Source: Comamonadaceae bacterium | GTDB taxonomy: Bacteria; Pseudomonadota; Gammaproteobacteria; Burkholderiales; Burkholderiaceae_C | DNA: 64,000 bases | Direction: 5' to 3' | Assembly (NCBI GenBank): GCA_947450645.1 | Contig: CANFWH010000003.1 | Location: forward strand, 85,217-149,216 | Shown: one piece after another, positions 28,868-37,821 of the stretch | Layout of the letters: each line of letters opens with the position of its first letter | Position numbering within the stretch: position 1 is the stretch's first letter | Translations under genes and position numbers: made by a program | Notes under the pieces: generated by a model | Database searches by the model: none | What the model saw: only the letters and a program-made list of their open reading frames with translations | What the model was told of the DNA's origin: nothing

Positions 28868-30636
28868 TGCTCAACTCCTAAATAAGCCGCTCGCACGGCT
28901 GGACTTTGCTGCACTTCGCTAGGATTACCTTGCATGAGCAGCGTACCGAACTCCATCACCACCAAGTGATCGCAAACATCCATCACCATATCCATGTCAT
29001 GCTCGACTAATAAGATGCTTAAGCCCTCGCTTTGTAGTTGGCGCAAGACACTCACCAAAGCTTGCTTTTCTTTGTGCCGCAGGCCTGCGGCGGGTTCATC
29101 CAACAAGAGTAGCGCAGGGTCTAAACAAAGTGCCCTTGCAATCTCTAAAAGTCGCTGAGGACCCATGGGTAAATTACCCGCCAATTCGTGCAGCATAGAA
29201 CCCATGCCCACGCGCTCTAATTGACGCCTTGCTTCCTGAAAAAGCATGGCCTCTTCTTCCTTATCCAATCCCAGCATGGCGGACATGCTTCCCTTGTGCC
29301 CACGGATATGCGCACCTAGTGCCACATTTTCTAGAACCGTCATATCAGCAATCATTTTGACGTGCTGAAAAGTGCGGGAGATCCCGCGTCCCGCAATATC
29401 TCGTGCCAGTAAATGCTGTATCTCTTGTCCTCTAAACCGCACCGTGCCACTGGTCGTGGGCAAGACGTTCGTAATTAAATTAAAGGTCGTCGATTTACCT
29501 GCGCCGTTAGGGCCGATCAAGCCGACGATTTGCCCCGCTTTAATGTCAAAGCTAATGTCATTCACAGCCACCAAGCCGCCAAACTCTTTTCGGATGGAAG
29601 ATACTTCTAAGATCAAATCATCAGTTCGATGCTTACTTTTCTCTGGTAGCGATGCTGATTGCGCGGAGCCCTCTGTTGGAAAAACCCGTTTTGAACGCGG
29701 CAAGAAGCGCTCCACCAATTGCCACAAACCATCGGGTAGGAATTTGAGCATCACAACTAAAACGACGCCAAAAACAATCACTTCATAGCTACCACTTGTA
29801 CCAATTAACTTGGGAAGCAATACTTGTAGTTGATCGTCTAACACCTTGGTGATGCCAGCACCCACGATAGCGCCGCCGATATAGCCCACGCCACCCACCA
29901 CCGTCATAAATAAATACTCAATACCCATCTTCAAACCAAAGGCGGATGGATTCACGCTGTGCTGATAGTGCGCAAGCAACCAACCCGAAACCGAGGCCAA
30001 TTCAGCCGCAATGACAAAGGCAATCAACTTGTAGCGAAAGCTGCTAATGCCCATAGCCTCCGCCATTTGCGTGCCATTTTTAATGGCTCGCATTGCGCGT
30101 CCTGTCCGTGAATTAAGCAAACGAGTCAAAGCCAAGGCACTCAATAAAACAATGGCCCAAGTAAAGACGAAAAATCCTCGGCCTGCCCCAACATTCCAAG
30201 AAAATAGTTGCAAACCTGGTACCGCTAGCAGTCCGTCATACTTACCCAGCGTCTCTAAATTTCCCATCAAAAAATAAAGCGCTAAACCCCAAGCAATGGT
30301 TGCTAATGGCAAATAGTGTCCCGACATGCGAAGCGTAATAAAAGCCAAAATGACCGCGCTAACCGTCGTAATAGATAAACCTAACAACAAGCCCATCCAA
30401 GGGGACAGACCTGTATTCAAGGTCAGCCATGCCGAGGCGTAGGCACCAATGCCCACAAAAGCAGCTTGGCCAAACGACGTGAGTCCCATCACGCCCGTTA
30501 GCAGTACCAAACCCATGCAAGGCAAGGCATACAGGCCAATCGTAATGAATTGACTAATCCAAAAGTCCGGAACAGGCAGCACGGCCAACAACAGCACAAT
30601 CAAAGGCATAGCTAGAGCGAAGCCAAACTTTTTCAT
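28864..30636 (-). CDS. Fused LivM permease - LivG ATPase (system 2)
   Basis: A single polypeptide of 590 residues. The permease half has VMGLTSFGQAAFVGIGAYASAW near residue 50 and several spans up to ~310. A charged linker follows, then a LivG-type ATPase half with Walker A GPNGAGKST, Q-loop ISRTFQHVKM, NLPMGPQRLLEIARAL and Walker B LLLLDEPAAGL. The ATG at 30636 is one base after the livH stop. It has the same architecture as the 20435-22384 gene but low identity. Confidence 0.92.
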   Translation of the reverse strand: MKKFGFALAMPLIVLLLAVLPVPDFWISQFITIGLYALPCMGLVLLTGVMGLTSFGQAAFVGIGAYASAWLTLNTGLSPWMGLLLGLSITTVSAVILAFITLRMSGHYLPLATIAWGLALYFLMGNLETLGKYDGLLAVPGLQLFSWNVGAGRGFFVFTWAIVLLSALALTRLLNSRTGRAMRAIKNGTQMAEAMGISSFRYKLIAFVIAAELASVSGWLLAHYQHSVNPSAFGLKMGIEYLFMTVVGGVGYIGGAIVGAGITKVLDDQLQVLLPKLIGTSGSYEVIVFGVVLVVMLKFLPDGLWQLVERFLPRSKRVFPTEGSAQSASLPEKSKHRTDDLILEVSSIRKEFGGLVAVNDISFDIKAGQIVGLIGPNGAGKSTTFNLITNVLPTTSGTVRFRGQEIQHLLARDIAGRGISRTFQHVKMIADMTVLENVALGAHIRGHKGSMSAMLGLDKEEEAMLFQEARRQLERVGMGSMLHELAGNLPMGPQRLLEIARALCLDPALLLLDEPAAGLRHKEKQALVSVLRQLQSEGLSILLVEHDMDMVMDVCDHLVVMEFGTLLMQGNPSEVQQSPAVRAAYLGVEH

Positions 30637-30637
30637 G

Positions 30638-31678
30638 TCAATGCTCCTCACCCGAATGCGGTGACCGCAAGGAACGATAGAGCAGCACTGGCAGCACAAT
30701 CGTAAAGACGATGACCTCTTTAAAGCTGCTTGCCCAAAACGAACCAAACGACTCTGTCACGCCCACAAACAATGCGCCAGCAAGTGCACCAGAATAGCTG
30801 GACAAGCCCCCGATGACGGCGGCCACAAAGCCTTTCAGGCCAATTAAAAAGCCTGAGTCATAAAACATAGTGGTCGTCGGACCTATGAGCAAACCCGACA
30901 AAACGCCAATCAAAGCCGCCATGGCAAAACAAAGCTGTCCCGCTGATTGCGATGAAATTCCCATGAGGCGAGCGCCCAAACGATTCACCGCCGTTGCACG
31001 TAGCGCTTTGCCATAAAGACTGCGCTCAAAGAAGAGCCCAAGCAAAACAATCAGCGCCGTAGAGACGGCACCAATAATGATGGTTTGCCCACTCAAAGTA
31101 ACGGCGCCTAGATTCAAACGTAGATCCCAGAACGAAGGATTACGAAAACCTTCTGCCCCAAAAAATAACAGTCCCAAACCCGTCATGGCGAAATGCACAC
31201 CGACTGACACAATCAATAAAACCAAAGAGCTCGCATCCGCCAACGACTGATAAGCCACGCGGTAAACCAAAGGGCCATAAGCCGTCACAACAGCCACGGC
31301 CAAAAGTGCCTGCAATGCTAGCGGTAACTGCATGGGTGCAGCAAACATCGTCACAAGCGCAATGCCAATGGGCATCCATAAAGTCCGCAATCCCGCCTTC
31401 AATACTGAAAGCACATCATGCTGATGCCGCCACGCCGCCGCCATATCCATCAGAGCCGCTACGCCCGCCAAAATCATGAGCAACCAGACCGTTCCTGGTA
31501 CTTTGCCTGTTTGCAAAATGGCAAGCGTCAACGCGCCGTAGGCAACAAACTCGCCTTGCGGTATAAAAATAACGCGCGTCACGGTAAAGACCAAGACGAT
31601 GGCTATGCCTAAGAGGGCATAGACAGCGCCATTGGTCACACCGTCCAGCAGCAAAATGTTGGCGATTGAAAAATCCAT
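30638..31678 (-). CDS. livH: LivH-type ABC permease (system 2)
   Basis: Membrane permease of 346 residues, longer than the usual ~290-300. The family start [17 protein letters not shown] and [14 protein letters not shown] are present. The excess lies in a segment around residues 70-110, which contains extra hydrophobic helices and a polar stretch ([10 protein letters not shown]). The C-terminal [17 protein letters not shown] is conserved. It follows livK by 19 nt. Confidence 0.9.
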   Translation of the reverse strand: MDFSIANILLLDGVTNGAVYALLGIAIVLVFTVTRVIFIPQGEFVAYGALTLAILQTGKVPGTVWLLMILAGVAALMDMAAAWRHQHDVLSVLKAGLRTLWMPIGIALVTMFAAPMQLPLALQALLAVAVVTAYGPLVYRVAYQSLADASSLVLLIVSVGVHFAMTGLGLLFFGAEGFRNPSFWDLRLNLGAVTLSGQTIIIGAVSTALIVLLGLFFERSLYGKALRATAVNRLGARLMGISSQSAGQLCFAMAALIGVLSGLLIGPTTTMFYDSGFLIGLKGFVAAVIGGLSSYSGALAGALFVGVTESFGSFWASSFKEVIVFTIVLPVLLYRSLRSPHSGEEH

Positions 31679-31697
31679 GTGCAGGCTTCAGCTAGGT

Positions 31698-32828
31698 TTA
31701 TTCGACTTTGAACTCACCATTGACGACTTTTAGCATCACGCCTGTTTCATTGGTGTAACCCCAGTGGTCAGCCTTCGTCCAGTTCATCACACCGTGCGCC
31801 AAAATGGTACGTCCCATGCCTTCCATTGCATCCTTCAGGGCTGCACGAAATTCTTTGGTTCCAGGTTTTGCTTTTTTCAGTGCGACGGGCAAAATCTTCT
31901 CTAGCACCAATTGCGAGTCATAAGCATGACCTGCAAACTGATTCCGATTACCTGCGCCGTAAGCAGCTTCATATTTTTTAACAAAATCAATCGCTACCTT
32001 CTTAGAAGGATGGCTGTCAGGCAACTGCTCGGCTATGACAGCAGGACCCGAGGAAACAAAAGTTCCTTCCACAGATTTGCCGCCCACGCGCATCAAATCT
32101 TTGGTGGCTGCGGCGTGCGTTTGATAAATTTTCCCTTTGAAATTACGATCCACAATACCCATTTCTGGCATCGCCGCGCCACTACCAGACGCCACCACGA
32201 GCATCGCATCAGGATTAGCCGCGACAAGCTTGAGGGCTTGCGGCGTTACGCTGGTATCTGAACGTGCAAAGCGCTCCACGGCAATGACTTTAATGCCTGC
32301 TTTTTCTGCAATAGGCGTAAATTCTTTTAACCAACCTTCGCCATAAGCATCGCTGTAACCTAAGAATCCAACGGTTTTAACGTTATGTGCCACCATGTGC
32401 TGCACCATGGCATGGGCCATCACGCCATTGGACTGCGGCAAGCGAAACACCCAGCCATCTTTGCCAGGCGGCAAACCCACAGGAGACATCGCTAACTGAA
32501 CGGTGCCAGCTTCGGTCGCAATGTCCGACATGGCTGCGGCAACAGGCGTAATGCAAGAGCCCATGATCATGTCTACATGATCTTCGGAGATAAACCGCCG
32601 CGCGTTTTGTGCGCCTTTGCCAGGATCGCTGGCATCATCCAAAAGAATCAGATTGATTTTTTCACCTGCAATCGTTTTCGGGAAAAGTTTATAGTAATTT
32701 TGCATCGGAATGCCAAGGCCAGAGCCGGGTCCCGTCAACGCCAAACTAATGCCAATGTTCACGTCGGCCATAGCGGCAGAGCAAGACAGTACAGCTGCGA
32801 CAGCAACCACTTTGCGAATAAATTTCAT
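31698..32828 (-). CDS. livK: Periplasmic ligand-binding protein LivK-type (system 2)
   Basis: Type I periplasmic binding protein, 376 residues. The signal peptide ends at SCSAAMA (~21) before DVNIGISLALTGPGSGLG. Visible features are LILLDDASDPGKGAQNARRF and the hinge-proximal GYSDAYGEGWLKEF. Being immediately downstream of a feruloyl-CoA-synthetase-like gene, it likely binds an aromatic acid rather than leucine; related aromatic-acid-binding members exist in the family. RBS AGGAG precedes the ATG. Confidence 0.9.
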   Translation of the reverse strand: MKFIRKVVAVAAVLSCSAAMADVNIGISLALTGPGSGLGIPMQNYYKLFPKTIAGEKINLILLDDASDPGKGAQNARRFISEDHVDMIMGSCITPVAAAMSDIATEAGTVQLAMSPVGLPPGKDGWVFRLPQSNGVMAHAMVQHMVAHNVKTVGFLGYSDAYGEGWLKEFTPIAEKAGIKVIAVERFARSDTSVTPQALKLVAANPDAMLVVASGSGAAMPEMGIVDRNFKGKIYQTHAAATKDLMRVGGKSVEGTFVSSGPAVIAEQLPDSHPSKKVAIDFVKKYEAAYGAGNRNQFAGHAYDSQLVLEKILPVALKKAKPGTKEFRAALKDAMEGMGRTILAHGVMNWTKADHWGYTNETGVMLKVVNGEFKVE

Positions 32829-32872
32829 AAAAATCTCCTAGGTTTGTTGTAAAAAGTGAAGGGGGAATCGGA

Positions 32873-34654
32873 TTACAGCGGCTTGATGATCTCTAGCGCC
32901 GTGTCATTATGTAATGCCTCAACTAAAGCCGCTCTATGGGTTAACACTGATCTTTGATTGATCGACCCCTTATCGGTGATCTCACCCTTATCAATCGATG
33001 GCAACTCTTCAAGCACAAGCATCCGAGCTACACGACTGGCACTGCCCGTCGAAGTTTTAGCCAGCTCGTTCATCATGTTTTGAAAGTGAGCCTGTAACGT
33101 TGCCTTATCAAGCGCTCTTGCCGCAGGCAATGGAAAAATCATTGCGCCCACTTCTTTCATGTTGAGACCTGTAATCACCGCGTCTTGCACATAGGGCGCG
33201 CCCGCCGCAATGATCTTGGCGCGCATGGGACCTACGCTGACAAACGTACCTGTCGCCAGCTTGAAATCTTCCGCAATTCGACCATCGAATTTGAGGCCTT
33301 GATGGATGTCCGTATCGTTAATCCACTTCACTGCATCACCCGTGCAAAAGTAACCTTCGTCATCAAATGACTCTTTCGTGGCCTCGAGATTTTTCCAGTA
33401 ACCTGGCGTAATGTTGTCACCCTTATAGCGAACCTCCACCTTGCCATTGTTTGGCACAAGTTTAAGAGTGAGACCTGCTGTAGGCAGACCCAAATAGCCA
33501 GCCTTCACGTCCTTGTTTGTAACAAACAGCGCAAAGGGCGAAGACTCCGTCATACCCAGCCCTGTGGTCATCACAATGCGCTCGCCAATCTCGCGCTCTT
33601 GGCTTTCAAACAGGCTATCCCAAATCGGCTGCGCCAAAGCTGCACCTGCATAGAAAAACATCTGCACACGGCTGAGTAATGTCTTGCGCAGCAGATCATC
33701 TTTTTTCATCGCGTCGGCAATGTATTCAAAGCCCGTGGGCACATTCAAATAAATCGTTGGAGAAATTTCGCGCAAATTGCGCAGCGTCTCACCAATCAAG
33801 GCGGGCGTGGGTTTGCCCTCGTCAATATAGAGCGTGCCACCGTTGTACATGAGAAGACCAAAGTTGTGATTGCCCGCAAAGGTGTGATTCCACGGCAGCC
33901 AATCCACCAGCGTGTGCCACCCTTCAGCAAGCGCTGGCATGGAAGTTCGCATTTGCTCTTGGTTGGCGCACCACATGCGCTGCGTGTTAATCACCGCTTT
34001 AGGCAATTTAGTCGAGCCACTGGTAAATAAAAACTTCACGATGGTGTCGCCGTTTGTCGCCTGCATCGCCGCCTCCACCGCATCGGTAGCAGGCGTTGCG
34101 AGTAGCTCGGCAAAACCATCGTCGGCGTAAATGACTTTCACATCCTTGCCAACCACCGTATCAACCGCACGTCCATAGCGCTCTTTGTTGGCGGCAAACA
34201 CAAGACCTGGCGTGAGAGTTTGCAGCACATGACGCAACTTTTCAAAATCTTGGCTAATCACGCTATACGCGCTGGAGACCGAGCAATACGGTACGCCTGC
34301 GTAGATGCAACCGAGGATAAGCTGCGCGTGCTCAAGGTCGTTATCCGACAAAATTGCCACAGGATGATCGGCTGACAAGCCAAGCTGGATAAGGCCTTGC
34401 GCAATGCTGCGTGCGCCAGCTAGCGCATCACCCCAAAGCAAATGTCGCCACTCGCCCTTGGTTCCATCCGCATTTTTGACGCGCTGCGCCATGAAGGTTT
34501 TTGTCGGATGCGCTTTTGCAAAATGCACAAAGCGATCCGTGATGCGCTCGGCATAGTTACCTAGCGGCACAGAACGCAGATATTGCACGCCGCCCTCGCC
34601 AGCCGTGACTTCACCGCTAGTTACGCCAAATTTAAATTCACGGTACTTAGACAT
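32873..34654 (-). CDS. fcs: Feruloyl-CoA synthetase-like acyl-CoA ligase
   Basis: ANL-superfamily adenylating enzyme of 593 residues. The P-loop is FLFTSGSTKLPKAV (~215), the A5 region MTTGLGMTESSPF (~380), and the A7/A8 region YFCTGDAVKW and KFDGRIAEDFKLATG (~440-470). The short motif WLPWNHTFAGNHNFG is typical of the feruloyl-CoA synthase subgroup. It would activate hydroxycinnamates or related aryl acids with ATP and CoA. The ATG at 34654 follows the crotonase stop by 2 nt; a TTG at 34660 is also in frame. The substrate is inferred from subgroup and neighbours. Confidence 0.85.
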   Translation of the reverse strand: MSKYREFKFGVTSGEVTAGEGGVQYLRSVPLGNYAERITDRFVHFAKAHPTKTFMAQRVKNADGTKGEWRHLLWGDALAGARSIAQGLIQLGLSADHPVAILSDNDLEHAQLILGCIYAGVPYCSVSSAYSVISQDFEKLRHVLQTLTPGLVFAANKERYGRAVDTVVGKDVKVIYADDGFAELLATPATDAVEAAMQATNGDTIVKFLFTSGSTKLPKAVINTQRMWCANQEQMRTSMPALAEGWHTLVDWLPWNHTFAGNHNFGLLMYNGGTLYIDEGKPTPALIGETLRNLREISPTIYLNVPTGFEYIADAMKKDDLLRKTLLSRVQMFFYAGAALAQPIWDSLFESQEREIGERIVMTTGLGMTESSPFALFVTNKDVKAGYLGLPTAGLTLKLVPNNGKVEVRYKGDNITPGYWKNLEATKESFDDEGYFCTGDAVKWINDTDIHQGLKFDGRIAEDFKLATGTFVSVGPMRAKIIAAGAPYVQDAVITGLNMKEVGAMIFPLPAARALDKATLQAHFQNMMNELAKTSTGSASRVARMLVLEELPSIDKGEITDKGSINQRSVLTHRAALVEALHNDTALEIIKPL

Positions 34655-34656
34655 AT

Positions 34657-35454
34657 TCAAGCTTTCACTTTGTCTTTGCCATGCTCTAAAAACGCTTTGA
34701 TGCGCGCTTTGGCCTCGGGTGCAGACTGCGCGACCGATGCCAGCAAGGCCTCGGTAAAGAAGCCGTGATCCGCTGGCTGCTCGGCTATGCGCGGCAAGCC
34801 GTGCATCAAGGCGTAATTGGTCATGGGTTCGTTTTGAGCAATGCGCTTGGCCAACTCAATCGCTTTGTTGAGTGCGCCTTTTTTGTCAGCGCCTGCGGAT
34901 TCAAAATACTGTGCAAAGCCAAGCTGGGCGCACTCTGCGCCCTTATAGACACGACCTGTGAGCATCATGTCCATCATGCGGTGCGCGCCAATCAGCTTAG
35001 GCACGCGCACCGAGCCGCCACCGCCGACAAAAATGCCGCGCGAGCCTTCGGGCAGGGCATAAAACGTCGTCTCGTCCATCACGCGGATGTGGCACGAAGT
35101 TGCGAGTTCCAGTCCGCCGCCCACCACCGCGCCATGCAGCGCGGCAATCACGGGGATACGGCCAAACTCGATATTGGTCAAGATGCGATGCCACGACCGC
35201 GAATGATGCACACCTTGCACCGCATCGCGCTCTTTAATCTCAGACAAATCAAGCCCCGCACAAAAATGATCACCTTCGCCGTCAATCACGGCGGCCTTCA
35301 CGCTGCTTGGCAAATTTTCAAACGCATGCTCGAGCGCCGCCATGAGCCCATCGGATAGTGCATTGCGCTTTTTTCCGCGCATGAGGCGCACGATGGCGAT
35401 GTCATCTTGAATATCAACAGAGATTTCGGAAAGCGATGGAACAACTGAACTCAT
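34657..35454 (-). CDS. Crotonase-family hydratase (possible hydroxycinnamoyl-CoA hydratase/lyase)
   Basis: Enoyl-CoA hydratase/isomerase fold, 265 residues. The oxyanion-hole segment is HFCAGLDLSEI (~63-73) and AALHGAVVGGGLELA (~105-119); one acidic residue at the active site is in ALPEGSRGIFVG (~142). The Pro-Glu-x-x-x-Gly context differs from classical HCHL lyases, so side-chain shortening by retro-aldol is not assured and a plain hydratase is possible. It is first gene of the nine-gene block and divergent from marR. No aldehyde dehydrogenase (vdh) lies nearby. Confidence 0.8.
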   Translation of the reverse strand: MSSVVPSLSEISVDIQDDIAIVRLMRGKKRNALSDGLMAALEHAFENLPSSVKAAVIDGEGDHFCAGLDLSEIKERDAVQGVHHSRSWHRILTNIEFGRIPVIAALHGAVVGGGLELATSCHIRVMDETTFYALPEGSRGIFVGGGGSVRVPKLIGAHRMMDMMLTGRVYKGAECAQLGFAQYFESAGADKKGALNKAIELAKRIAQNEPMTNYALMHGLPRIAEQPADHGFFTEALLASVAQSAPEAKARIKAFLEHGKDKVKA

Positions 35455-35483
35455 GAGGGACTCATTTCAAAAATAAAACATTT

Positions 35484-35504
35484 GATTAGTTACTTTAATC
35501 AAAT
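35484..35504. promoter_or_regulatory. Putative MarR operator, site 1
   Basis: A 21-bp site with ATTAGT-N5-TAATCAAAT. It also forms a perfect inverted repeat with ATTTGATTA (35480-35488) and TAATCAAAT (35496-35504). It sits 26 bp upstream of the crotonase start. The same 21-bp pattern recurs at 35561. Confidence 0.7.
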
Positions 35505-35560
35505 ATCATCGCCTTTAACCTAGTATTTACCCTATAAACACATGCATTTAAATTCATAAT

Positions 35561-35581
35561 AATTAGTAAAACTAATCAAAT
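35561..35581. promoter_or_regulatory. Putative MarR operator, site 2
   Basis: A second copy of ATTAGT-N5-TAATCAAAT, in the same orientation and 77 bp from site 1. It overlaps a smaller palindrome CTAAT-CAA-ATTAG (35572-35584) and ends 13 bp before the marR start codon. Together the two sites cover both divergent promoters. Confidence 0.7.
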
Positions 35582-35594
35582 TAGGAAAATAACC

Positions 35595-36017
35595 ATGAGT
35601 CTCAACCGCATTATTGGCTATCAGCTGGTGCAAGCAGGCATCGTGACAGGTGCTAACTTTATGCACGGGGTGGGCAAGCCCTACAAGCTGCGCCCTGTCG
35701 AGTTCACCATCTTGCAGCTCATCCGCGAGACACCGCACATTAGCCCGACAACGCTAGCCAAGACATTGGCAATGACAACGCCCAGCATGACGGCGTGGTT
35801 AGATAAACTGTCCAAGAGAAAACTGCTCATGCGCGAAAAAAGTGTCAGTGATGGGCGTGGTCAAAAACTGGCGCTCACCGCTTCGGGCAGCGCTTTGGTA
35901 GAAAAAGCACTCGCAGATTTACTTGAATCGGAAGCCATGCTACTGGCGCATCTCAGCCTAGGCGAGCGTGAAATGTTGCTGGAGATTTTGCAAAAAATAA
36001 CGGCTGAAAAAACTTAA
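35595..36017 (+). CDS. MarR-family transcriptional regulator
   Basis: Winged-helix regulator of 140 residues. The recognition helix region is LAKTLAMTTPSMTAWLDKL (~52-70) and the wing is SVSDGRGQKLALT. Related regulators of hydroxycinnamate genes (CouR, FerC, HcaR types) respond to an aryl-CoA made by the ligase they control. Location divergent from crotonase-ligase genes fits that type. The RBS is AGGAAA. Cognate operators are proposed at 35484 and 35561. Confidence 0.85.
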   Translation: MSLNRIIGYQLVQAGIVTGANFMHGVGKPYKLRPVEFTILQLIRETPHISPTTLAKTLAMTTPSMTAWLDKLSKRKLLMREKSVSDGRGQKLALTASGSALVEKALADLLESEAMLLAHLSLGEREMLLEILQKITAEKT

Positions 36018-36027
36018 ATCTGCAAAA

Positions 36028-36354
36028 TTAAGCCTGCCAAACCCCATAGCCCGCTTCGCGAAGCGAAATCCCCAAATCCACCTCAATGTATTGAGCGTCC
36101 TCGTAATCCATTGGGTTGTAGTGCTCATAGAGCTTGGGTAGCAAATGCAAGCCAAACTCCTGCGCATACTTGTTTGCCTGAATGCCCGCTTTGTGCTTAT
36201 CAAAACGCACATCAGGGTCTAAGCCCGTCATCCCTACGTAAACACAAGGCTTGCCAAAAACGTAGTCGGGGTTCGAGCGCCTAAAGCGCGGTTTGTCGAG
36301 CACATCTTTCGACAGTTCAATCACATAGACGTGGTAGTGAGGCTTCTTTGCCAT
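36028..36354 (-). CDS. Small GIY-YIG-like domain protein
   Basis: A 108-residue protein. The layout HVYVIELS ... KPCVYVGMTGLDPDVRFDKHKAG resembles a GIY-YIG nuclease core: the two strands (VYV and VYVG), then Arg (ARF-like VRF) and His (KHKAG). The C-terminal Glu could be in YEDAQYIEVD. It is shorter than UvrC-type cores and has an insertion between the two strands. Nuclease activity is not established. It lies between marR (convergent) and the FAD oxidase, and its relation to the catabolic genes is unclear. Confidence 0.6.
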   Translation of the reverse strand: MAKKPHYHVYVIELSKDVLDKPRFRRSNPDYVFGKPCVYVGMTGLDPDVRFDKHKAGIQANKYAQEFGLHLLPKLYEHYNPMDYEDAQYIEVDLGISLREAGYGVWQA

Positions 36355-36371
36355 GCCTTATGAACAGGGGC

Positions 36372-37799
36372 TTAGCTAGCCACCAGCACCTTATTCGGAT
36401 TCATGATGCCTTGCGGATCGAGCGCCTGCTTCACCGCCCGCATCATGCTCATCTCCACGCTAGATTTATAACGCGCAGCTTCATCGCGGCGCAGCGTGCC
36501 TAGGCCATGTTCGGCGGACACCGAACCGTTGAAACGCGCCACACTGTCGTGCACGATCAGATTGATGGCGTCTTGATTTTTGAGAAACTCATCATGATTA
36601 GACCCAAGAGGCGGCGACACGTTGTAGTGCAAATTGCCATCGCCCAAATGCCCAAACGTGACCATGCGCACATCGGGAAACGCGGCTGCCACCAGTGCAT
36701 GTGTCTCGCGTACAAAGTTTGCCACTTGCGAAACAGGCACAGCAATATCGTGCTTGATGTTTTTTCCCTCAGCCGCTTGCGCTTCGGACACATCTTCGCG
36801 CAGCGCCCAGATGGCTTTGTACTGTGCCTCGGAGCTAGAGACCGCTGCATCAGAAATAAGCGATGCCTCAAAGGCCGCTTCCAGTATGGCTTGCAAGGTC
36901 GCCGTGCACGCCTCGTCGTTATTAAAGTCCACCACTTCGATCAGCACGTACCAAGGCGATACATCTGCCAGTGGTCTGCGGGAATTGGGAACATGCTTTA
37001 AAACGATGCTGTGCGCGACTTCAGAAATGAGTTCAAATGCCGTCAAAGCCGCACCCAGCTTGGCCTGCGCGAGACCCAATAATTGCAAAGCAACGTCTGG
37101 CGATTCAACCGCCATCCATGCCACTTGCCGACTCGCGGGCAACGGATAGAGCTTGAGCACCGCCGCCGTGATGATGCCCAGCGTGCCCTCCGCGCCAATA
37201 AACAAATCACGCAGGTCGTAACCTGTGTTGTCTTTGCGCAAGCCTCTGAGGCCATTCCATACCTCGCCTTGCGCCGTAACGACCTCAAGCCCCAGACACA
37301 ACTCACGCGCGTTGCCATAGCGCAGCACATTCACGCCGCCTGCATTGGTCGATAAGTTACCGCCCACCGTACACGAGCCTTCCGAGGCCAAAGACAGCGG
37401 GAAGAGCCGTCCCGCTTGGCTTGCCACCTCTTGAATCGTTTCTAAAACGCAACCCGCCTCAACCGTGAGCGTGTTGTTGATCGGATCGATTGCTCGTACA
37501 CGGTTCATTTTTTTGAGCGCAATCACAACAGCTGGACGCACTGCGGTCTCCACTGGCTCAGGCGTCCCGCCACCCGACAATCCCGTGTTCCCGCCTTGCG
37601 GCACAACGACCACGTCGTTCACCGCGCACCAGCGCACCACGTTGGCAACCTCATTCGCATTACTAGGCTCAACCACCGCCAAAGCCACGCCCTGCTTGCG
37701 TTTGCGCCAATCGAGCAAATACGCTTGCTTATCGACAGCCTCGGTAAACAAGCGCCCCGTGTAAACGGATTTCAGTGATTGCAAAAGTGACTCAGACAT
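36372..37799 (-). CDS. FAD-linked oxidase (GlcD/D-2-hydroxyacid dehydrogenase family)
   Basis: VAO-fold FAD enzyme of 475 residues. The FAD segment VVPQGGNTGLSGGGTPEP is near residue 70, NAGGVNVLRYGN near 155 and GTLGIITAAVLKLYPLP near 205. The C-terminal metal/substrate region reads TFGHLGDGNLHYNV and AEHGLGTLRRDE. Family members oxidise D-lactate, glycolate or D-2-hydroxyglutarate to 2-oxo acids. The ATG at 37799 is preferred over a TTG at 37811. It is the last gene of the three-gene minus set with panE-like and dioxygenase genes. Confidence 0.88.
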   Translation of the reverse strand: MSESLLQSLKSVYTGRLFTEAVDKQAYLLDWRKRKQGVALAVVEPSNANEVANVVRWCAVNDVVVVPQGGNTGLSGGGTPEPVETAVRPAVVIALKKMNRVRAIDPINNTLTVEAGCVLETIQEVASQAGRLFPLSLASEGSCTVGGNLSTNAGGVNVLRYGNARELCLGLEVVTAQGEVWNGLRGLRKDNTGYDLRDLFIGAEGTLGIITAAVLKLYPLPASRQVAWMAVESPDVALQLLGLAQAKLGAALTAFELISEVAHSIVLKHVPNSRRPLADVSPWYVLIEVVDFNNDEACTATLQAILEAAFEASLISDAAVSSSEAQYKAIWALREDVSEAQAAEGKNIKHDIAVPVSQVANFVRETHALVAAAFPDVRMVTFGHLGDGNLHYNVSPPLGSNHDEFLKNQDAINLIVHDSVARFNGSVSAEHGLGTLRRDEAARYKSSVEMSMMRAVKQALDPQGIMNPNKVLVAS

Positions 37800-37821
37800 C
37801 AGCAGGCTCAATTCTTATTTT

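Noticed and set aside
36053..36064. Perfect 12-bp palindrome GCTTCGCGAAGC
   Set aside because: It lies inside the coding end of the GIY-YIG-like gene, has no loop for a hairpin and no T-run.
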